A stretch of DNA of 64,000 bases from Faecalicatena orotica (GCF_003149245.1 NZ_QGDL01000011.1:80324-144323); one strand, 5' to 3'. Positions 8,974 through 21,184 are shown, numbered from the stretch's first letter. The notes: a model not told the origin generated them from the letters alone. Numbers and translations: made by a program.

Positions 8974-9154
8974 ATTTACAGCCTCCTCATTTGCAAATCC
9001 AAACCATATATACAAAACCATTGCATACCACGGAATAAAAGTCAAGACCTTCTCCTGATAATTTACGCAGGAATTTTTCTCCTGTTATATACCTTATTTG
9101 GGAATGTGCATCCCGCCCGGAGGACTTTTTACTTCGCATGATGCATTTTCTTCG
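8974..9154. other. Intergenic region upstream of the CapA-like gene
   Basis: Together with the murA terminator this makes about 330 bases without a convincing gene. A TTGACT about 70 bases before the CapA start may be part of a promoter, but no well-spaced -10 stands out. A frame open at 8987-9289 has no ribosome site, crosses the murA terminator and looks like nothing known. Confidence 0.4.
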
Positions 9155-9200
9155 TAAAAAAGCGGGAAAATACATAGCCTCATGGCCTGTATCTTCCCGC
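9155..9200 (-). terminator. murA terminator
   Basis: GCGGGAA...TTCCCGC with additional inner pairing forms a long stem, followed on the minus strand by TTTTTTAC. It lies about 100 bases after the murA stop. Confidence 0.85.
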
Positions 9201-9302
9201 CTGTTCTTATTAGTTCGCACAGCTGTCCTGCCTTGGCACCGGAAAAAATGTGCCTTTCCAGATATATGGAGCAGGCGCCCTTCTGACACTTCCAGATTCT
9301 CT

Positions 9303-10595
9303 TCAGCCGACTTTCAGCTTAAACTTCTGAATCTCCTTCTCGCTGGATACTTTCTCAATCATTCCGCCTATGCCGCGGAGTTTTTCTTCAAACCGCTCAT
9401 ATCCCCTCTGGATATATACGATATCGTCAATAATTGTAATTCCATCTGTAGCCAGCCCTGCAATACACAGTGCTGCACCCGCCCGAAGGTCCGGGGCGCT
9501 TACCCGTGCTCCTGAAAACGCTTCCACACCCTCGATCGTTGCGGAATTACCTTCCACCTTAATCACGGCACCCATCCTTGCCAGCTCGTCTAAGTATTTA
9601 AAACGGTTCTCAAAAATACTCTCCGTAATCGTACTTGTTCCCGTTGCCAGTGCAAGTGTTACGCCGATCTGCGGCTGCATGTCTGTCGGATATCCGGGAT
9701 ATGGAAGTGTCTTGACCTGCGTCGAACGCAGCCTGCCTTTGGCTACCACGCGGACTGCATCATCAAATTCTTCTACCTCGCACCCGATATCTACAAGCTT
9801 GGAAATAGTTGCATCCAAATGCTTCGGAATTACATTCAAAACGGTTACGTCACCTTTTGTAGCTGCTGCTGCAAACATAAATGTTCCTGCCTCAATCTGA
9901 TCCGGAATGATTGAATATTCAGACTTGTGGAGAGACTTTACTCCGCGGATCTTAATCACATCTGTTCCGGCTCCCCTGATATTGGCACCCATACTGTTCA
10001 AAAAGTTCGCCACGTCAACGACATGAGGTTCCTTTGCAACGTTCTCCATGATTGTAATACCGTCTGCCATAGCAGCTGCCATCATTACATTGATCGTAGC
10101 ACCGACAGTGACAACGTCAAAATAAAGGTGTGTTCCCCTGAGAACTTCCGCATCTGCTACAATCTTACCGTGTTCAATGTCTACATCAGCACCGAGGGCA
10201 CGGAACCCCTTCAGATGCTGGTCGATAGGGCGGCTCCCTATGTTGCATCCGCCCGGGAGTGCAACCTCCGCCCTTCTGTACTTGCCAAGCAGCGCTCCCA
10301 GTAAATAGTAGGACGCCCTTATCTTCTTAATGTAATCATATTCGATATTAAAGTCACCGATCGTGCTTCCGTTAATCTTGACTGTATGCCTGTCAATTCT
10401 CTGTACCATAGCACCGATACCGGCAATTGCTTCTAACATAACATTGATATCATTTACATCCGGCAGATTGTCAATCAGGACGGTCTCATCCGTCATAATC
10501 GCCGCGGCCAGAATTGCAAGTGCTGCATTCTTGGCCCCGCCTATCTCTACTTCCCCTACAAGCGGACTGCCGCCTTTAATAATATATTGCTCCAT
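9303..10595 (-). CDS. murA: UDP-N-acetylglucosamine 1-carboxyvinyltransferase
   Basis: The 430-residue enzyme performs the first committed step of peptidoglycan synthesis, adding enolpyruvate from PEP to UDP-GlcNAc. The substrate-binding K22-N23 pair sits in GGAKNAAL, and the catalytic cysteine, C117, is in LPGGCNIGSRPIDQHL; a cysteine here is the fosfomycin-sensitive form. PTDMQPQIGVTLALATGTS and IIDDIVYIQRGYE are further family blocks. Firmicutes often carry two paralogues (MurA and MurZ), and which one this is cannot be settled here. It is a single-gene unit with its own terminator. Confidence 0.95.
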   Translation of the reverse strand: MEQYIIKGGSPLVGEVEIGGAKNAALAILAAAIMTDETVLIDNLPDVNDINVMLEAIAGIGAMVQRIDRHTVKINGSTIGDFNIEYDYIKKIRASYYLLGALLGKYRRAEVALPGGCNIGSRPIDQHLKGFRALGADVDIEHGKIVADAEVLRGTHLYFDVVTVGATINVMMAAAMADGITIMENVAKEPHVVDVANFLNSMGANIRGAGTDVIKIRGVKSLHKSEYSIIPDQIEAGTFMFAAAATKGDVTVLNVIPKHLDATISKLVDIGCEVEEFDDAVRVVAKGRLRSTQVKTLPYPGYPTDMQPQIGVTLALATGTSTITESIFENRFKYLDELARMGAVIKVEGNSATIEGVEAFSGARVSAPDLRAGAALCIAGLATDGITIIDDIVYIQRGYERFEEKLRGIGGMIEKVSSEKEIQKFKLKVG

Positions 10596-10750
10596 AAACG
10601 CACCTCGATTATCCGATATTGTTATCGTGATCCCTTATCATTATTCCCCTGTTACCTTCAAGTCTGATTTTTGATATGCGAAGTTATTATACCATAAAAT
10701 GAACATTTGTAAAATCATTTTTTCCTCCAGTACCCGCAAAGCCCCTATTT

Positions 10751-10801
10751 GGTTACTGTTCAGACCGTGCCGTGCACGCCAGAAAGGTGTAAACAGTAAC
10801 C
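10751..10801 (-). terminator. GGTTACTGTT inverted repeat after the shikimate kinase gene
   Basis: GGTTACTGTT (10751-10760) and AACAGTAACC (10792-10801) form a perfect 10-bp stem directly abutting the stop codon, with further pairing inside (CACC/GGTC region). There is no T-run, so it may be a 3'-end stabilising hairpin or a repeat and not a terminator. Confidence 0.45.
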
Positions 10802-11311
10802 TTATTTTCCAAGACTTTCCACCGCATTCAGCACGTTCTCAATCGTCTGTTCAATCCGGTACCCATCCTCACAGACAGTAATATCCGCATACTGTTCAAA
10901 CAGCTTTGTCCTTTCATGGTACAGGTCTTTAAAAGTCTGCCCTTCTCTTAAGACGACTCCTCTTTTCCTGGGACTCCGAATCCTTCTTTTTATTGTTTGA
11001 TAGGAAGCCTTTAAATATACGACTGTTCCAATTTCTTTAAAATGCTGCATCGCCTCATGGCAGTAAACGACACTGCCTCCGGGTGAAATCACCGCATTTT
11101 TTACATTCACATCCCGGTTGACCTGATTTTCAATTTTCAGGAATCCGTCCTCGCCAACATCAGCAATAATCTCCCGCAGGAGCCGGCCTTCTTGTTCCTG
11201 GATCAGAAGATCCGTGTCAATAAAATGCATGCCCAGCCTCTTTGCAACAACAACACCGATGGTACTCTTGCCGACAGCAGGCATGCCTATAAAAATAAGA
11301 TTACTTCTCAT
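10802..11311 (-). CDS. aroK: Shikimate kinase
   Basis: The 169-residue P-loop kinase phosphorylates shikimate at the 3-OH in the chorismate pathway. It shows Walker A GMPAVGKS near the N-terminus, the shikimate-binding DTD (FIDTDLLIQ), the GG motif in VISPGGSVVY and an arginine-rich lid (RRIRSPRKRGVVLREGQTF). The ATG at 11311 is preferred over a GTG four codons upstream, because AGGTGG, the likely ribosome site, overlaps that GTG. No other aro gene is adjacent, so it is a stand-alone unit. The lid (RSPRKRGV) is unusually basic but in place. Confidence 0.88.
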   Translation of the reverse strand: MRSNLIFIGMPAVGKSTIGVVVAKRLGMHFIDTDLLIQEQEGRLLREIIADVGEDGFLKIENQVNRDVNVKNAVISPGGSVVYCHEAMQHFKEIGTVVYLKASYQTIKRRIRSPRKRGVVLREGQTFKDLYHERTKLFEQYADITVCEDGYRIEQTIENVLNAVESLGK

Positions 11312-11381
11312 AAGTATTTCCACCTTGTTTTTATCCTGTTTTAATTATATATACTGCGACATTATATCACATTTTTTTCAA

Positions 11382-11927
11382 TTAGTAAAATTTACGCTGA
11401 CACCGGCGGTTATCGCATCTTCGTTTGTACAGTTCCTGATACAGCATGACATCAATCAGATCACGCAGCCAGTTACGGTTTCCGCCACCCTGGCCCGGCC
11501 TGTTCTGCGGCGGTCTGCCCGGTCTTGGCGGACGTTCCTCCTGCTCTGGCCTGCCCGGCCTTGGCGGACGTCCCCCTTGCTCCGGCCTTGATGGGCGTCC
11601 GGGGAAACGTATTGCCTGATCCTCTACTTCGTTTTCCGGAAAAACATCCTCATATCCATCCCCGTAGAAGGCCTTCTCATGCTTTCTCACATTATCATAA
11701 ATCCGGTTTCCCATCATTCGCAGCTGCAGTTTATCCGGGTATTCATCATACATCATACTGCACTGATACTCCATCCTGTCACACTCATCCTCCACATATG
11801 GAAGAACTTTTTTAGCCACCCCCGGGTAGAGGCTCTTCATATATTCATAGTCTCTGCGCTCAATCTTCTCATCATCATAAGCAAGCGGCATAGGATATGC
11901 CATGTAATACGGCAGTTTAGGGTTCAT
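11382..11927 (-). CDS. Conserved hypothetical protein with a Pro/Arg/Gly-rich repeat
   Basis: This 181-residue protein has three parts. A tyrosine- and methionine-rich N-terminus (MNPKLPYYMAYPMPLAYDDE) leads into an acidic region with spaced cysteines (YVEDECDRMEYQCSMMYDEYPD). About residues 108-145 are a low-complexity PRPG/RPP repeat, and the end is a basic tail (YKRRCDNRRCQRKFY). The composition resembles small coat or surface proteins of spore-forming clostridia, but I do not recognise a domain and assign no function. The start at 11927 has GGAAG upstream; an earlier ATG at 11942 lacks one. It probably has its own promoter. Confidence 0.75.
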   Translation of the reverse strand: MNPKLPYYMAYPMPLAYDDEKIERRDYEYMKSLYPGVAKKVLPYVEDECDRMEYQCSMMYDEYPDKLQLRMMGNRIYDNVRKHEKAFYGDGYEDVFPENEVEDQAIRFPGRPSRPEQGGRPPRPGRPEQEERPPRPGRPPQNRPGQGGGNRNWLRDLIDVMLYQELYKRRCDNRRCQRKFY

Positions 11928-11990
11928 AATACACACTTCCATTTCAAGACATTATATGGTTAGTATATGCGAAAACCAAAAAACCGTTAA

Positions 11991-12073
11991 TTGGGGACGT
12001 AATCTTTTTAAGGTTTACTACGTCCCCAATTAGCTTTTGTGGTGTACCTTTTTGGCTTTTGTGGTGTACCTAA
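11991..12073 (+). repeat. GGGGACGTA palindromic repeat, copy A
   Basis: TTGGGGACGTA and TACGTCCCCAA form an inverted repeat around an 18-20 base centre, followed by GTGGTGTACC. In this copy the GTGGTGTACC tail is duplicated in tandem (12040-12050 and 12061-12070). Related copies lie at 41129-41190 (same orientation) and 42929-42991 (opposite). It sits between the proline-rich gene and the V-ATPase terminator. Confidence 0.75.
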
Positions 12074-12087
12074 TCGGCTTTTCCCCA

Positions 12088-12128
12088 CCAAAAAAACATC
12101 CGCCATGATTTCTCATAACGGATGTTTT
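12088..12128 (-). terminator. V-ATPase operon terminator
   Basis: AAACATCCG pairs with CGGATGTTT across a 16-base loop, followed on the minus strand by further T residues (TTTTTTTGG). It lies 18 bases after the ntpD stop codon. Confidence 0.85.
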
Positions 12129-12145
12129 TACAATTGTTCACTTTC

Positions 12146-12817
12146 TTAGGTCATGCATTCTTGTTTTTCTTTGTAGTGGTGTGCCTCTTCGAGCATCATG
12201 TCTTTCACCTTCATGAGACGGATCTGGGTACTTCTTTCGTTCTCATCGAGTTTCATCGTGATGTACTTGATGTTCTTTTCTGCCTCTGGAATGATTACAT
12301 GTTCCAGGGCGTTTACACGTCTTCTTGTCTTTTCTATCTCTGCTGCCATCAGCTGGCAGGCCTTTTCGCATTCGGCAAGCCTGATCATATCCGGCAGGAT
12401 GTCTGCCAGTGATTTTACAGCGCCGTCGAGGTCGCTGGACGTGAATGCGAATCCATAGGAGTAGATGTCGTTTTCATCTGCTGTCCTTGTTTTATAATCA
12501 AAGGTCGGTATATTAACGCTCATGACATTCTGTTCGCCGCAGGCTAAGTTGATCTCCTGCTTCGGTGCCATGAGGGCAGTATTCAGTGCCGCCTCTGACA
12601 TGCCGGCTTTGGCAATGACAAAGTTCTTGTTGGCGGAAAGTATTCCTTTTTCCACCCGTAAACGCACTTCCATGTTTTCCCTTACCAGGTCCAGGTACTG
12701 GCGCATCAGCTCGTCTCGTTTATCTTTCAACAGCTTATGGCCCCTGATGGCTGTCATCCGCTTCTTCTTCAGGCGGGTCAGTTCCATTCGGGTCGGGTTC
12801 ACTTGTGTGGATGCCAA
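12146..12817 (-). CDS. ntpD: V-type ATPase subunit D (central rotor shaft)
   Basis: The 223-residue coiled-coil protein forms the rotor axis inside the A3B3 ring. The N-terminal block NPTRMELTRLKKKRMTAIRGHKLLKDKRDELM is diagnostic of the D subunit, and a second long helix (about 150-200) completes the antiparallel coiled coil. The start is a TTG at 12817 with GGAGAGGTGAG six bases upstream; no ATG fits better. It is the last gene of the operon, 24 bases after ntpB. Confidence 0.95.
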   Translation of the reverse strand: MASTQVNPTRMELTRLKKKRMTAIRGHKLLKDKRDELMRQYLDLVRENMEVRLRVEKGILSANKNFVIAKAGMSEAALNTALMAPKQEINLACGEQNVMSVNIPTFDYKTRTADENDIYSYGFAFTSSDLDGAVKSLADILPDMIRLAECEKACQLMAAEIEKTRRRVNALEHVIIPEAEKNIKYITMKLDENERSTQIRLMKVKDMMLEEAHHYKEKQECMT

Positions 12818-12841
12818 ATATACTCACCTCTCCTTCTGCAG

Positions 12842-14218
12842 TTATTCCTTTGCATCGTAATACTGATCCAGGAATTTATCATCGATACGCTTGAGCTCTG
12901 TTCTCGGCAGCATGGAGAGTAATTTCCATCCGATGTCTAATGTTTCTTCAATTCCACGGTCTGTATTATATCCCTGGGATACATACTCCGCTTCGAATGC
13001 ATCAGCAAATTTAGCATAGATCAGGTCAATATCTGTCAGTGCCGCTTCACCTAAGATTACCATCAGTTCCTTCGCGTCTTTACCACGCGCATACGCGGCA
13101 AAAAGCTGGTTCATCGTGTTGGAGTGGTCTGCACGTGTCTTGCCTTCACCGATACCTTTATCCTTCAGACGGGACAAGGACGGCAGTACGTCGATCGGAG
13201 GTGCAATACCTTTCCGGTAAAGATCACGGCTTAAGATGATCTGCCCCTCTGTAATATATCCTGTCAGGTCAGGAATCGGATGGGTCTTATCATCCTCAGG
13301 CATTGTGAGGATCGGTATCATGGTGATACTTCCTGTCTTGCCGTTCTGGCGTCCGGCTCTCTCATAAAGAGAAGCAAGGTCCGTATACATATATCCTGGA
13401 TAGCCACGGCGTCCCGGTACTTCCTTACGTGCGGCGGATACCTCACGCAGGGCGTCTGCATAGTTCGTGATGTCTGTCAGAATAACAAGGACATGCATGT
13501 TCTTTTCGAATGCAAGATATTCCGCTGCCGTCAGCGCCATACGTGGTGTCGCAATACGCTCGATCGCAGGGTCATTCGCCAGATTGACAAACAGGACGGT
13601 TCTGTCGATTGCGCCTGTTTCTTTAAAACTTTCAATGAAGAAGTTTGATTCCTCAAATGTGATACCCATTGCAGCAAATACAACAGCGAAGTTCTCATCG
13701 GTTCCGCGGACCTTCGCCTGTCTTGCAATCTGTGCCGCAAGCTGGGCATGTGGAAGACCTGAAGCCGAGAAAATAGGCAGTTTCTGTCCACGTACAAGCG
13801 TATTCAGACCATCGATAGCGGATACACCTGTCTGGATAAACTCCTCAGGGTAGCTTCTTGCCGCAGGATTCATAGGCAGGCCGTTGATATCCATACGGGC
13901 ATCCGGAAGAATCTCCGGGCCTTCATCAATCGGACGTCCCAGACCGTCGAATACACGTCCAAGCATATCTTCCGATACACCGAGCTCCATGCTCCGTCCA
14001 AGGAAACGTACCTTACTATTTGACAGGTTGATACCTGTTGCACTTTCAAACAACTGTACCAGAGCGTCACTTCCGTTGATCTCCAGTACTTTGCACCGGC
14101 GGGTCTCGCCGCTTGCAAGTTCTATTTCTCCCAATTCATCATAGGAGACATTCTCTACGCCGCGCACCAACATCAGAGGGCCGGCTACTTCCTGTATAGT
14201 TCTATACTCTTTTGGCAT
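12842..14218 (-). CDS. ntpB: V-type ATPase subunit B (non-catalytic)
   Basis: The 458-residue subunit alternates with the catalytic A subunit in the hexameric head. It lacks a true Walker A lysine motif ([16 protein letters not shown] in its place), as expected for B, and has [58 protein letters not shown] and [30 protein letters not shown]. Its ATG immediately follows the ntpA stop codon, so translation of the two is coupled. Confidence 0.97.
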   Translation of the reverse strand: MPKEYRTIQEVAGPLMLVRGVENVSYDELGEIELASGETRRCKVLEINGSDALVQLFESATGINLSNSKVRFLGRSMELGVSEDMLGRVFDGLGRPIDEGPEILPDARMDINGLPMNPAARSYPEEFIQTGVSAIDGLNTLVRGQKLPIFSASGLPHAQLAAQIARQAKVRGTDENFAVVFAAMGITFEESNFFIESFKETGAIDRTVLFVNLANDPAIERIATPRMALTAAEYLAFEKNMHVLVILTDITNYADALREVSAARKEVPGRRGYPGYMYTDLASLYERAGRQNGKTGSITMIPILTMPEDDKTHPIPDLTGYITEGQIILSRDLYRKGIAPPIDVLPSLSRLKDKGIGEGKTRADHSNTMNQLFAAYARGKDAKELMVILGEAALTDIDLIYAKFADAFEAEYVSQGYNTDRGIEETLDIGWKLLSMLPRTELKRIDDKFLDQYYDAKE

Positions 14219-15985
14219 TTAGAAGTCCTCCTTCCCTAATGAATTGGCAATCTCTACATGCAGTTCTTTCTTAACTTCCTCGTATACCTTATCCAGATCA
14301 TCCTCCAGTGTATACTTGAAACGTCCGATCTGCTCGCGGACCGGCATGTTAATCAGCTTCTGGAGCGGTGCGCCTTCTGCGAGCGCCGCCACCGCCTTCT
14401 CATAGAATGCCATTACCAGTTTCATCATCATATGCTGCTTCTTCAGTGAGGTATAGGTATCCACCTCATGGAAGGAGTTCTGGTGCAGGAAGTCCTCACG
14501 GATAGAGCGTGCAGCTTCCATTTTCAAACGGTCGGTCGGAGACAGGGCGTCCATACCAACCATCTTAACGATTTCTTCCAATTCTGCCTCTTCCTGCAGA
14601 AGTGACATCATCTTCTGGCGGTTTTCCATCCAGTCAGGGGCAACCTGCGCGTTGAACCATTTTTCCATATCATCCAGATACAGAGAATAGCTGTTCAGCC
14701 AGTTGATTGCCGGGAAATGTCTCTTATATGCAAGTGCGGAATCCAGTCCCCAGAACACCTTTACGATACGAAGTGTCGCCTGAGATACCGGCTCAGAAAT
14801 ATCACCACCCGGAGGAGACACGGCTCCGATCGCTGAAAGCGCGCCCTCTCTTCCGTCTTTTCCAAGACAGATGACATGGCCGGCCCTCTCATAGAACTGT
14901 GCAAGGCGGCTTCCCAGATAAGCAGGGTAACCTTCCTCACCGGGCATCTCTTCCAGACGTCCAGACATCTCACGGAGTGCCTCTGCCCAGCGTGATGTTG
15001 AATCGGCCATCAGGGCCACGGAGAATCCCATGTCACGGAAATACTCCGCAATGGTAATTCCTGTATAAATAGATGCTTCACGGGCTGCAACAGGCATGTC
15101 AGAGGTATTGGCAATCAAAACCGTCCTCTCCATCAGTGACTGTCCTGTCTTCGGATCCTTCAGTTCCGGGAACTCGTTCAGAACGTCCGTCATCTCGTTT
15201 CCACGCTCACCGCATCCGATATAAACAACGATATCTGCCTCCGCCCATTTTGCAAGCTGGTGCTGGATTACAGTCTTACCGCTTCCGAAAGGTCCCGGAA
15301 CTGCTGCCACACCGCCTTTTGCGATTGGGAAGAACGTATCAATAACACGCTGCCCGGTTACAAGCGGCATCTCCGGCGGCAGTTTCTTTGTATACGGACG
15401 GCCCTTACGAACCGGCCATTTCTGCATCAGGGTAAGTTCCTTATCCCCTTCAGTAGTCTCCACTACCGCTACTGTCTCTTCAACCGTAAACTCTCCTGAT
15501 TTAATCTCTTTAATCGTTCCTTTGATACCATAAGGCACCATGATCTTCTGCTGTACAACGATCGTTTCCTGAACCGTACCGATAACGTCTCCGGCCTCTA
15601 CTTCGTCCCCGACTGCTTTTACCGGAACAAATTCCCACTTCAGGTCCCTTTTCAGAGACGGGACCTCAACTCCACGTTTCAGATTGTTGCCGGAAATCTT
15701 CATGATATCATCCAGCGGTCTCTGGATACCGTCATAGATACTTGAAATCAGGCCAGGCCCCAATTCTACAGACATAGGAACGTTCATTGACTCAACCGGT
15801 TCTCCCGGTCCAAGTCCTGATGTCTCCTCATATACCTGTATAGAAGCCTCGTCGCCATGTATCTCTATGATTTCGCCAATCAGTCTTTGATTACTTACAC
15901 GAACTACGTCAAACATGTTCGCGTCGCGCATTCCCTCTGCAATAACGAGAGGTCCTGCAACTTTTTTAATTATGCCAGTACTCAT
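14219..15985 (-). CDS. ntpA: V-type ATPase subunit A (catalytic)
   Basis: The 588-residue catalytic subunit hydrolyses (or makes) ATP. Walker A GPFGSGKT is at residues 231-238, followed by the catalytic-glutamate segment [16 protein letters not shown]. The A-type-specific non-homologous insert (about 110-190) is present. [44 protein letters not shown] is the standard nucleotide-domain block. It is the first of the head genes in the order F(ntpG)-A-B-D. Confidence 0.98.
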   Translation of the reverse strand: MSTGIIKKVAGPLVIAEGMRDANMFDVVRVSNQRLIGEIIEIHGDEASIQVYEETSGLGPGEPVESMNVPMSVELGPGLISSIYDGIQRPLDDIMKISGNNLKRGVEVPSLKRDLKWEFVPVKAVGDEVEAGDVIGTVQETIVVQQKIMVPYGIKGTIKEIKSGEFTVEETVAVVETTEGDKELTLMQKWPVRKGRPYTKKLPPEMPLVTGQRVIDTFFPIAKGGVAAVPGPFGSGKTVIQHQLAKWAEADIVVYIGCGERGNEMTDVLNEFPELKDPKTGQSLMERTVLIANTSDMPVAAREASIYTGITIAEYFRDMGFSVALMADSTSRWAEALREMSGRLEEMPGEEGYPAYLGSRLAQFYERAGHVICLGKDGREGALSAIGAVSPPGGDISEPVSQATLRIVKVFWGLDSALAYKRHFPAINWLNSYSLYLDDMEKWFNAQVAPDWMENRQKMMSLLQEEAELEEIVKMVGMDALSPTDRLKMEAARSIREDFLHQNSFHEVDTYTSLKKQHMMMKLVMAFYEKAVAALAEGAPLQKLINMPVREQIGRFKYTLEDDLDKVYEEVKKELHVEIANSLGKEDF

Positions 15986-16025
15986 TTCGACGAATTTACC
16001 TCCTTCTTGTGCTGCTTAAGTTTGA

Positions 16026-16346
16026 TCATTCCTGTGAAAACAGGATATCTGATCCGACCGCCTGTTCCACGGTCTTTTTCACGCCTTCCACTCCCGCCCC
16101 GGTATTGCCGGATACTCCGGGTATCTGGATAATCGCCGGCAGAGTGCGTTCTTTATACATTTCTATTACATCGGTCAGCTGTGCAGCAATTGCTTCCGTA
16201 ATATAGATAACCCCATACTTTCCTTCAGCAAGCTGTTTCAACTTATCCTTCGCTTCCTCACGGCTCTGGACAGGGCAGATGCTTAAACCCAGTGTCGCAA
16301 AACCATATATGCTGTCATAATCGCCAAGCACTGCTATTTTATACAT
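16026..16346 (-). CDS. ntpG: V-type ATPase subunit F
   Basis: The 106-residue small Rossmann-like subunit binds the D shaft and modulates ATP hydrolysis. Conserved features are IAVLGDYDSIYGFATLGL at the N-terminus and VIYITEAIAAQL in the middle; a mobile C-terminal helix follows. It overlaps the end of ntpC by 8 bases. The symbol follows the E. hirae nomenclature, where subunit F is the ntpG product. Confidence 0.93.
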   Translation of the reverse strand: MYKIAVLGDYDSIYGFATLGLSICPVQSREEAKDKLKQLAEGKYGVIYITEAIAAQLTDVIEMYKERTLPAIIQIPGVSGNTGAGVEGVKKTVEQAVGSDILFSQE

Positions 16347-17310
16347 ACATCTCCCTTATCCTTTCCCGGATCGCTTCATCCGGAAAATCATTCTGTTTTC
16401 CGGTCAGGATAATCCGAACTGTCTTTATTTCATTTTCTCTGGCAAGCACATATGCTACCAGAGGACCTACAGAAAACGAGTTGTATTTCTGCGGCCTGAT
16501 CGTTTCCATCATGCGGTTATCACACCAGCGTTCGAATGCGGACGGAGAATCCTCCAGCGCCTGTGCACCTTCTGCATAGGTCGTTCCAAGCAGGTATTCA
16601 CGGATTGCATCCATCCCCCCTGCCGCCGCTTTTGCAAGCTGGTCCACATTAATGCTCTGGCAGGGCGCCATAGCACGCTTCATGAAATCCAGTGACTTTG
16701 CAGTCTTCTGGGAGCGTACCGCAATCTTGATATCAGCAATTGCCACTGTAGACTCGGCATAATTCCTGATGATCTCGTCCTCTGCCTTCTGCCCTGCCTC
16801 ATAGATGGATTCCAGGGCCGCCCGGTCCACGATCACATCGCAGAGCTGCCCGTCCCTTGTATGAAGCAGTGTCTCATAAGCTTCCTGTGCCGTCTCGCCC
16901 ATTCTCCCGGGCAAACGGCTAAATTCCTTATTCTGCACGATCTGCAGCATCTCTTTCCCCGGAATGGCACAGTCATCATAGAAAATATTCTTATTCTCCA
17001 TCTCCGTACACACTTCCTTGATTGCTGCTTTCAGATTGTGGTAAAGTTTCGGATAAGAAAGCACATCAAACACGGACAAGTCGGGAGCGACATCGTCAAT
17101 GACTTCCCATGTCTTCTCCTCTTCCCTGGTGAGCATGGCAGAAGCGTCCATAGACCCTGTCCCGTCTCCCCAGCCCTTCTCGCTTAAGAACTGAAGACAC
17201 TGCTCTTCATCCTGGCAGGCCATCAGCCTCTCGATATCGGTACTGGAAATCAAAGAGGTCTCCAAAGCACGTATACGCGCAACCGCGTAAGTATATTCTA
17301 AATCATTCAA
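16339..17310 (-). CDS. ntpC: V-type ATPase subunit C/d (rotor adaptor)
   Basis: The 323-residue all-helical AC39/d-type protein links the central shaft to the membrane rotor ring. It has the threefold helical repeat pattern and segments such as YTYAVARIRALETSLIS and NLKAAIKEV that are typical of the family. The start is a TTG at 17310 with GGAGG seven bases upstream; an ATG one base off is out of frame. Two strong hairpins separate it from ntpE and may set its level. Confidence 0.92.
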   Translation of the reverse strand: MNDLEYTYAVARIRALETSLISSTDIERLMACQDEEQCLQFLSEKGWGDGTGSMDASAMLTREEEKTWEVIDDVAPDLSVFDVLSYPKLYHNLKAAIKEVCTEMENKNIFYDDCAIPGKEMLQIVQNKEFSRLPGRMGETAQEAYETLLHTRDGQLCDVIVDRAALESIYEAGQKAEDEIIRNYAESTVAIADIKIAVRSQKTAKSLDFMKRAMAPCQSINVDQLAKAAAGGMDAIREYLLGTTYAEGAQALEDSPSAFERWCDNRMMETIRPQKYNSFSVGPLVAYVLARENEIKTVRIILTGKQNDFPDEAIRERIREMYV

Positions 17311-17330
17311 AATATAAACCTCCTTGCTTT

Positions 17331-17367
17331 GACAACTTAGGTTCGGTCCTATCGAACCTTATGTTGT
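17331..17367 (-). repeat. Intra-operon hairpin 1 (TAAGGTTCG core)
   Basis: ACAAC/GTTGT and TAAGGTTCG/CGAACCTAA pair across a 7-base loop, with one A.A mismatch and a one-base bulge. It lies in the ntpE-ntpC gap, 20 bases before the ntpC start, and has no T-run. The same core recurs in hairpin 2. Confidence 0.8.
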
Positions 17368-17373
17368 AAAGTA

Positions 17374-17422
17374 CATCCTGTCGGCTTAGGTTCGGTTCTT
17401 TCGAACCTTAGCGACACGGATG
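17374..17422 (-). repeat. Intra-operon hairpin 2 (extended TAAGGTTCG core)
   Basis: CATCC/GGATG, TGTCG/CGACA and CTAAGGTTCG/CGAACCTAAG stack into a stem of about 20 bp with the same A.A mismatch as hairpin 1. It begins about 10 bases after the ntpE stop codon. The paired structure is a candidate mRNA-processing or stability element. Confidence 0.8.
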
Positions 17423-17431
17423 TTTCCTTCC

Positions 17432-18022
17432 TCAAAATAATAATCCATGCACCTTATCGGATAACTCATCTCGTTTGGCATCAAACAATGCCTTTATCGT
17501 ACAGTTTTCTTCAATCCCGCCATAAACCAGGATAAAACCGCCTTCCATCTCCTTTGACTCCTTCGCAAGGCTCAAAGCACCGCCTTTTTTCGCTGCAGCG
17601 CCCTGAATCTCAGCCTCGAATCCTGCCGGCATACGGCCTAAGTCACGGGCTGAAAAATAAATCACGCCGGACTCTCCCAGTACAAACTCATCCAGCATCC
17701 TGCGGATCATATCAAAATATGCCTCTGCATCCAGAGCCAGAATTCTGTTATATGCCTTGTTCAGCACATTCGCAATGACATCCTGCTTTGCCCGCAGGAG
17801 CATCTGTTTACGCTGCATCTCACAGGAAGACGCAACTCTCTGTGCATAATTAACGGCATCTCTTTCCGCCTTATCGGAGATTTTCTCAACCTGCGCTGCC
17901 GCCTCTGCTCTGGCAGCATCTAATATCTCTTCTGCCTTTGCCTTAGCCTGCGCAATATTCACTTCCGCTGAGTGGGCCGCCTCATCCAGGATCTGACTTT
18001 TCATATTGTCTAATCCACTCAT
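17432..18022 (-). CDS. ntpE: V-type ATPase subunit E (peripheral stalk)
   Basis: The 196-residue subunit pairs with the G-type coiled coil to make the peripheral stalk. An N-terminal long helix rich in Ala/Glu/Lys (KAKAEEILDAARAEAAAQVEKI, about 25-46) leads into a C-terminal globular head that ends in GGFILVYGGIEENCTIKALFDAKRDEL, the conserved A/B-binding part. It sits between ntpK and the hairpin pair. Confidence 0.93.
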   Translation of the reverse strand: MSGLDNMKSQILDEAAHSAEVNIAQAKAKAEEILDAARAEAAAQVEKISDKAERDAVNYAQRVASSCEMQRKQMLLRAKQDVIANVLNKAYNRILALDAEAYFDMIRRMLDEFVLGESGVIYFSARDLGRMPAGFEAEIQGAAAKKGGALSLAKESKEMEGGFILVYGGIEENCTIKALFDAKRDELSDKVHGLLF

Positions 18023-18108
18023 TTATAAGCTCTCCCTTTCATTCTTTATACTACGTGGCCACAGATACCTCCGGCCATCGTTATCCTGCTGCCTGATCTA
18101 TCCGATAA

Positions 18109-20600
<2,492 letters not shown>

Positions 20601-20686
20601 AATACTATCCCTCCTTTATCCCGCTTTTCTCCTGCCGGCCGCTCAACACGCCATCCTTAAGCAAAGATGCCGGTACCGGCTCAGGT

Positions 20687-20995
20687 CTAAACCAGTTGTG
20701 ATATCACGAGACTTACTGCCTCATCTTCCCTGGATGCTGCAGTTTCTTTTAATGTCCTGATCTCTTTCTCAACATCAGACATTGCATTCTCTTGAGCTTG
20801 TGCACCTTGTTCTTTCGCATTCTCCATTATGGCATCTGCTTTCTTACGAACCTCCAGAATCTGTCCGGCTTTCAGATCTTCAGCCTGCTTGGACGCCTCT
20901 TCCAGTATTCCTTTACACTGTACTTCGGCATCTTTTACAATCGCCTCGGCCTTAGCCTCTGTCTCTCTAATCACCTGAATGGTTTCTTCTACCAT
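20687..20995 (-). CDS. ntpF: V-type ATPase subunit G/H (peripheral stalk coiled coil)
   Basis: The 102-residue protein is one continuous Ala/Glu/Lys-rich helix (ETEAKAEAIVKDAEVQCKG...), as expected for the G-type stalk partner of subunit E. GGCGGTG serves as ribosome site. Being first in the operon it matches ntpF in the E. hirae order. Sequence similarity in such coiled coils is weak, so the call rests mainly on position, length and composition. Confidence 0.85.
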   Translation of the reverse strand: MVEETIQVIRETEAKAEAIVKDAEVQCKGILEEASKQAEDLKAGQILEVRKKADAIMENAKEQGAQAQENAMSDVEKEIRTLKETAASREDEAVSLVISQLV

Positions 20996-21184
20996 ATATT
21001 AGTCACCGCCTTTCTACGTACACAATTTTAGGATATCATACATCTTGTTGATAGTCTACAATGAAATATTGACTTTTTCTTTAGAAATTGTGCATAATTT
21101 TTGTATGGTCTGCCTAAAAATTTATGATATCTATTTATAATGCATCTGTTTCCGGTTTTATTATACCCAATTTTTGTAATTACA
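20996..21184 (-). promoter_or_regulatory. V-ATPase operon promoter region
   Basis: About 300 bases separate ntpF from the next gene. On the minus strand a TATAAT with flanking GGG lies near 21160, shortly after the preceding terminator, and a second candidate (TTGTAG, 17 bases, TGATAT) lies about 40 bases before ntpF. The region is AT-rich; the leader from the first candidate would be about 160 bases, with no riboswitch that I recognise. Confidence 0.35.

Noticed and set aside
8987-9289. 100-codon minus-strand frame between murA and the CapA-like gene
   Set aside because: It runs through the murA terminator and has no ribosome site or similarity.
17331-17422. Two similar repeats considered as a CRISPR fragment
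   Set aside because: Only two units, each a self-complementary hairpin, no regular spacer and no cas genes nearby.
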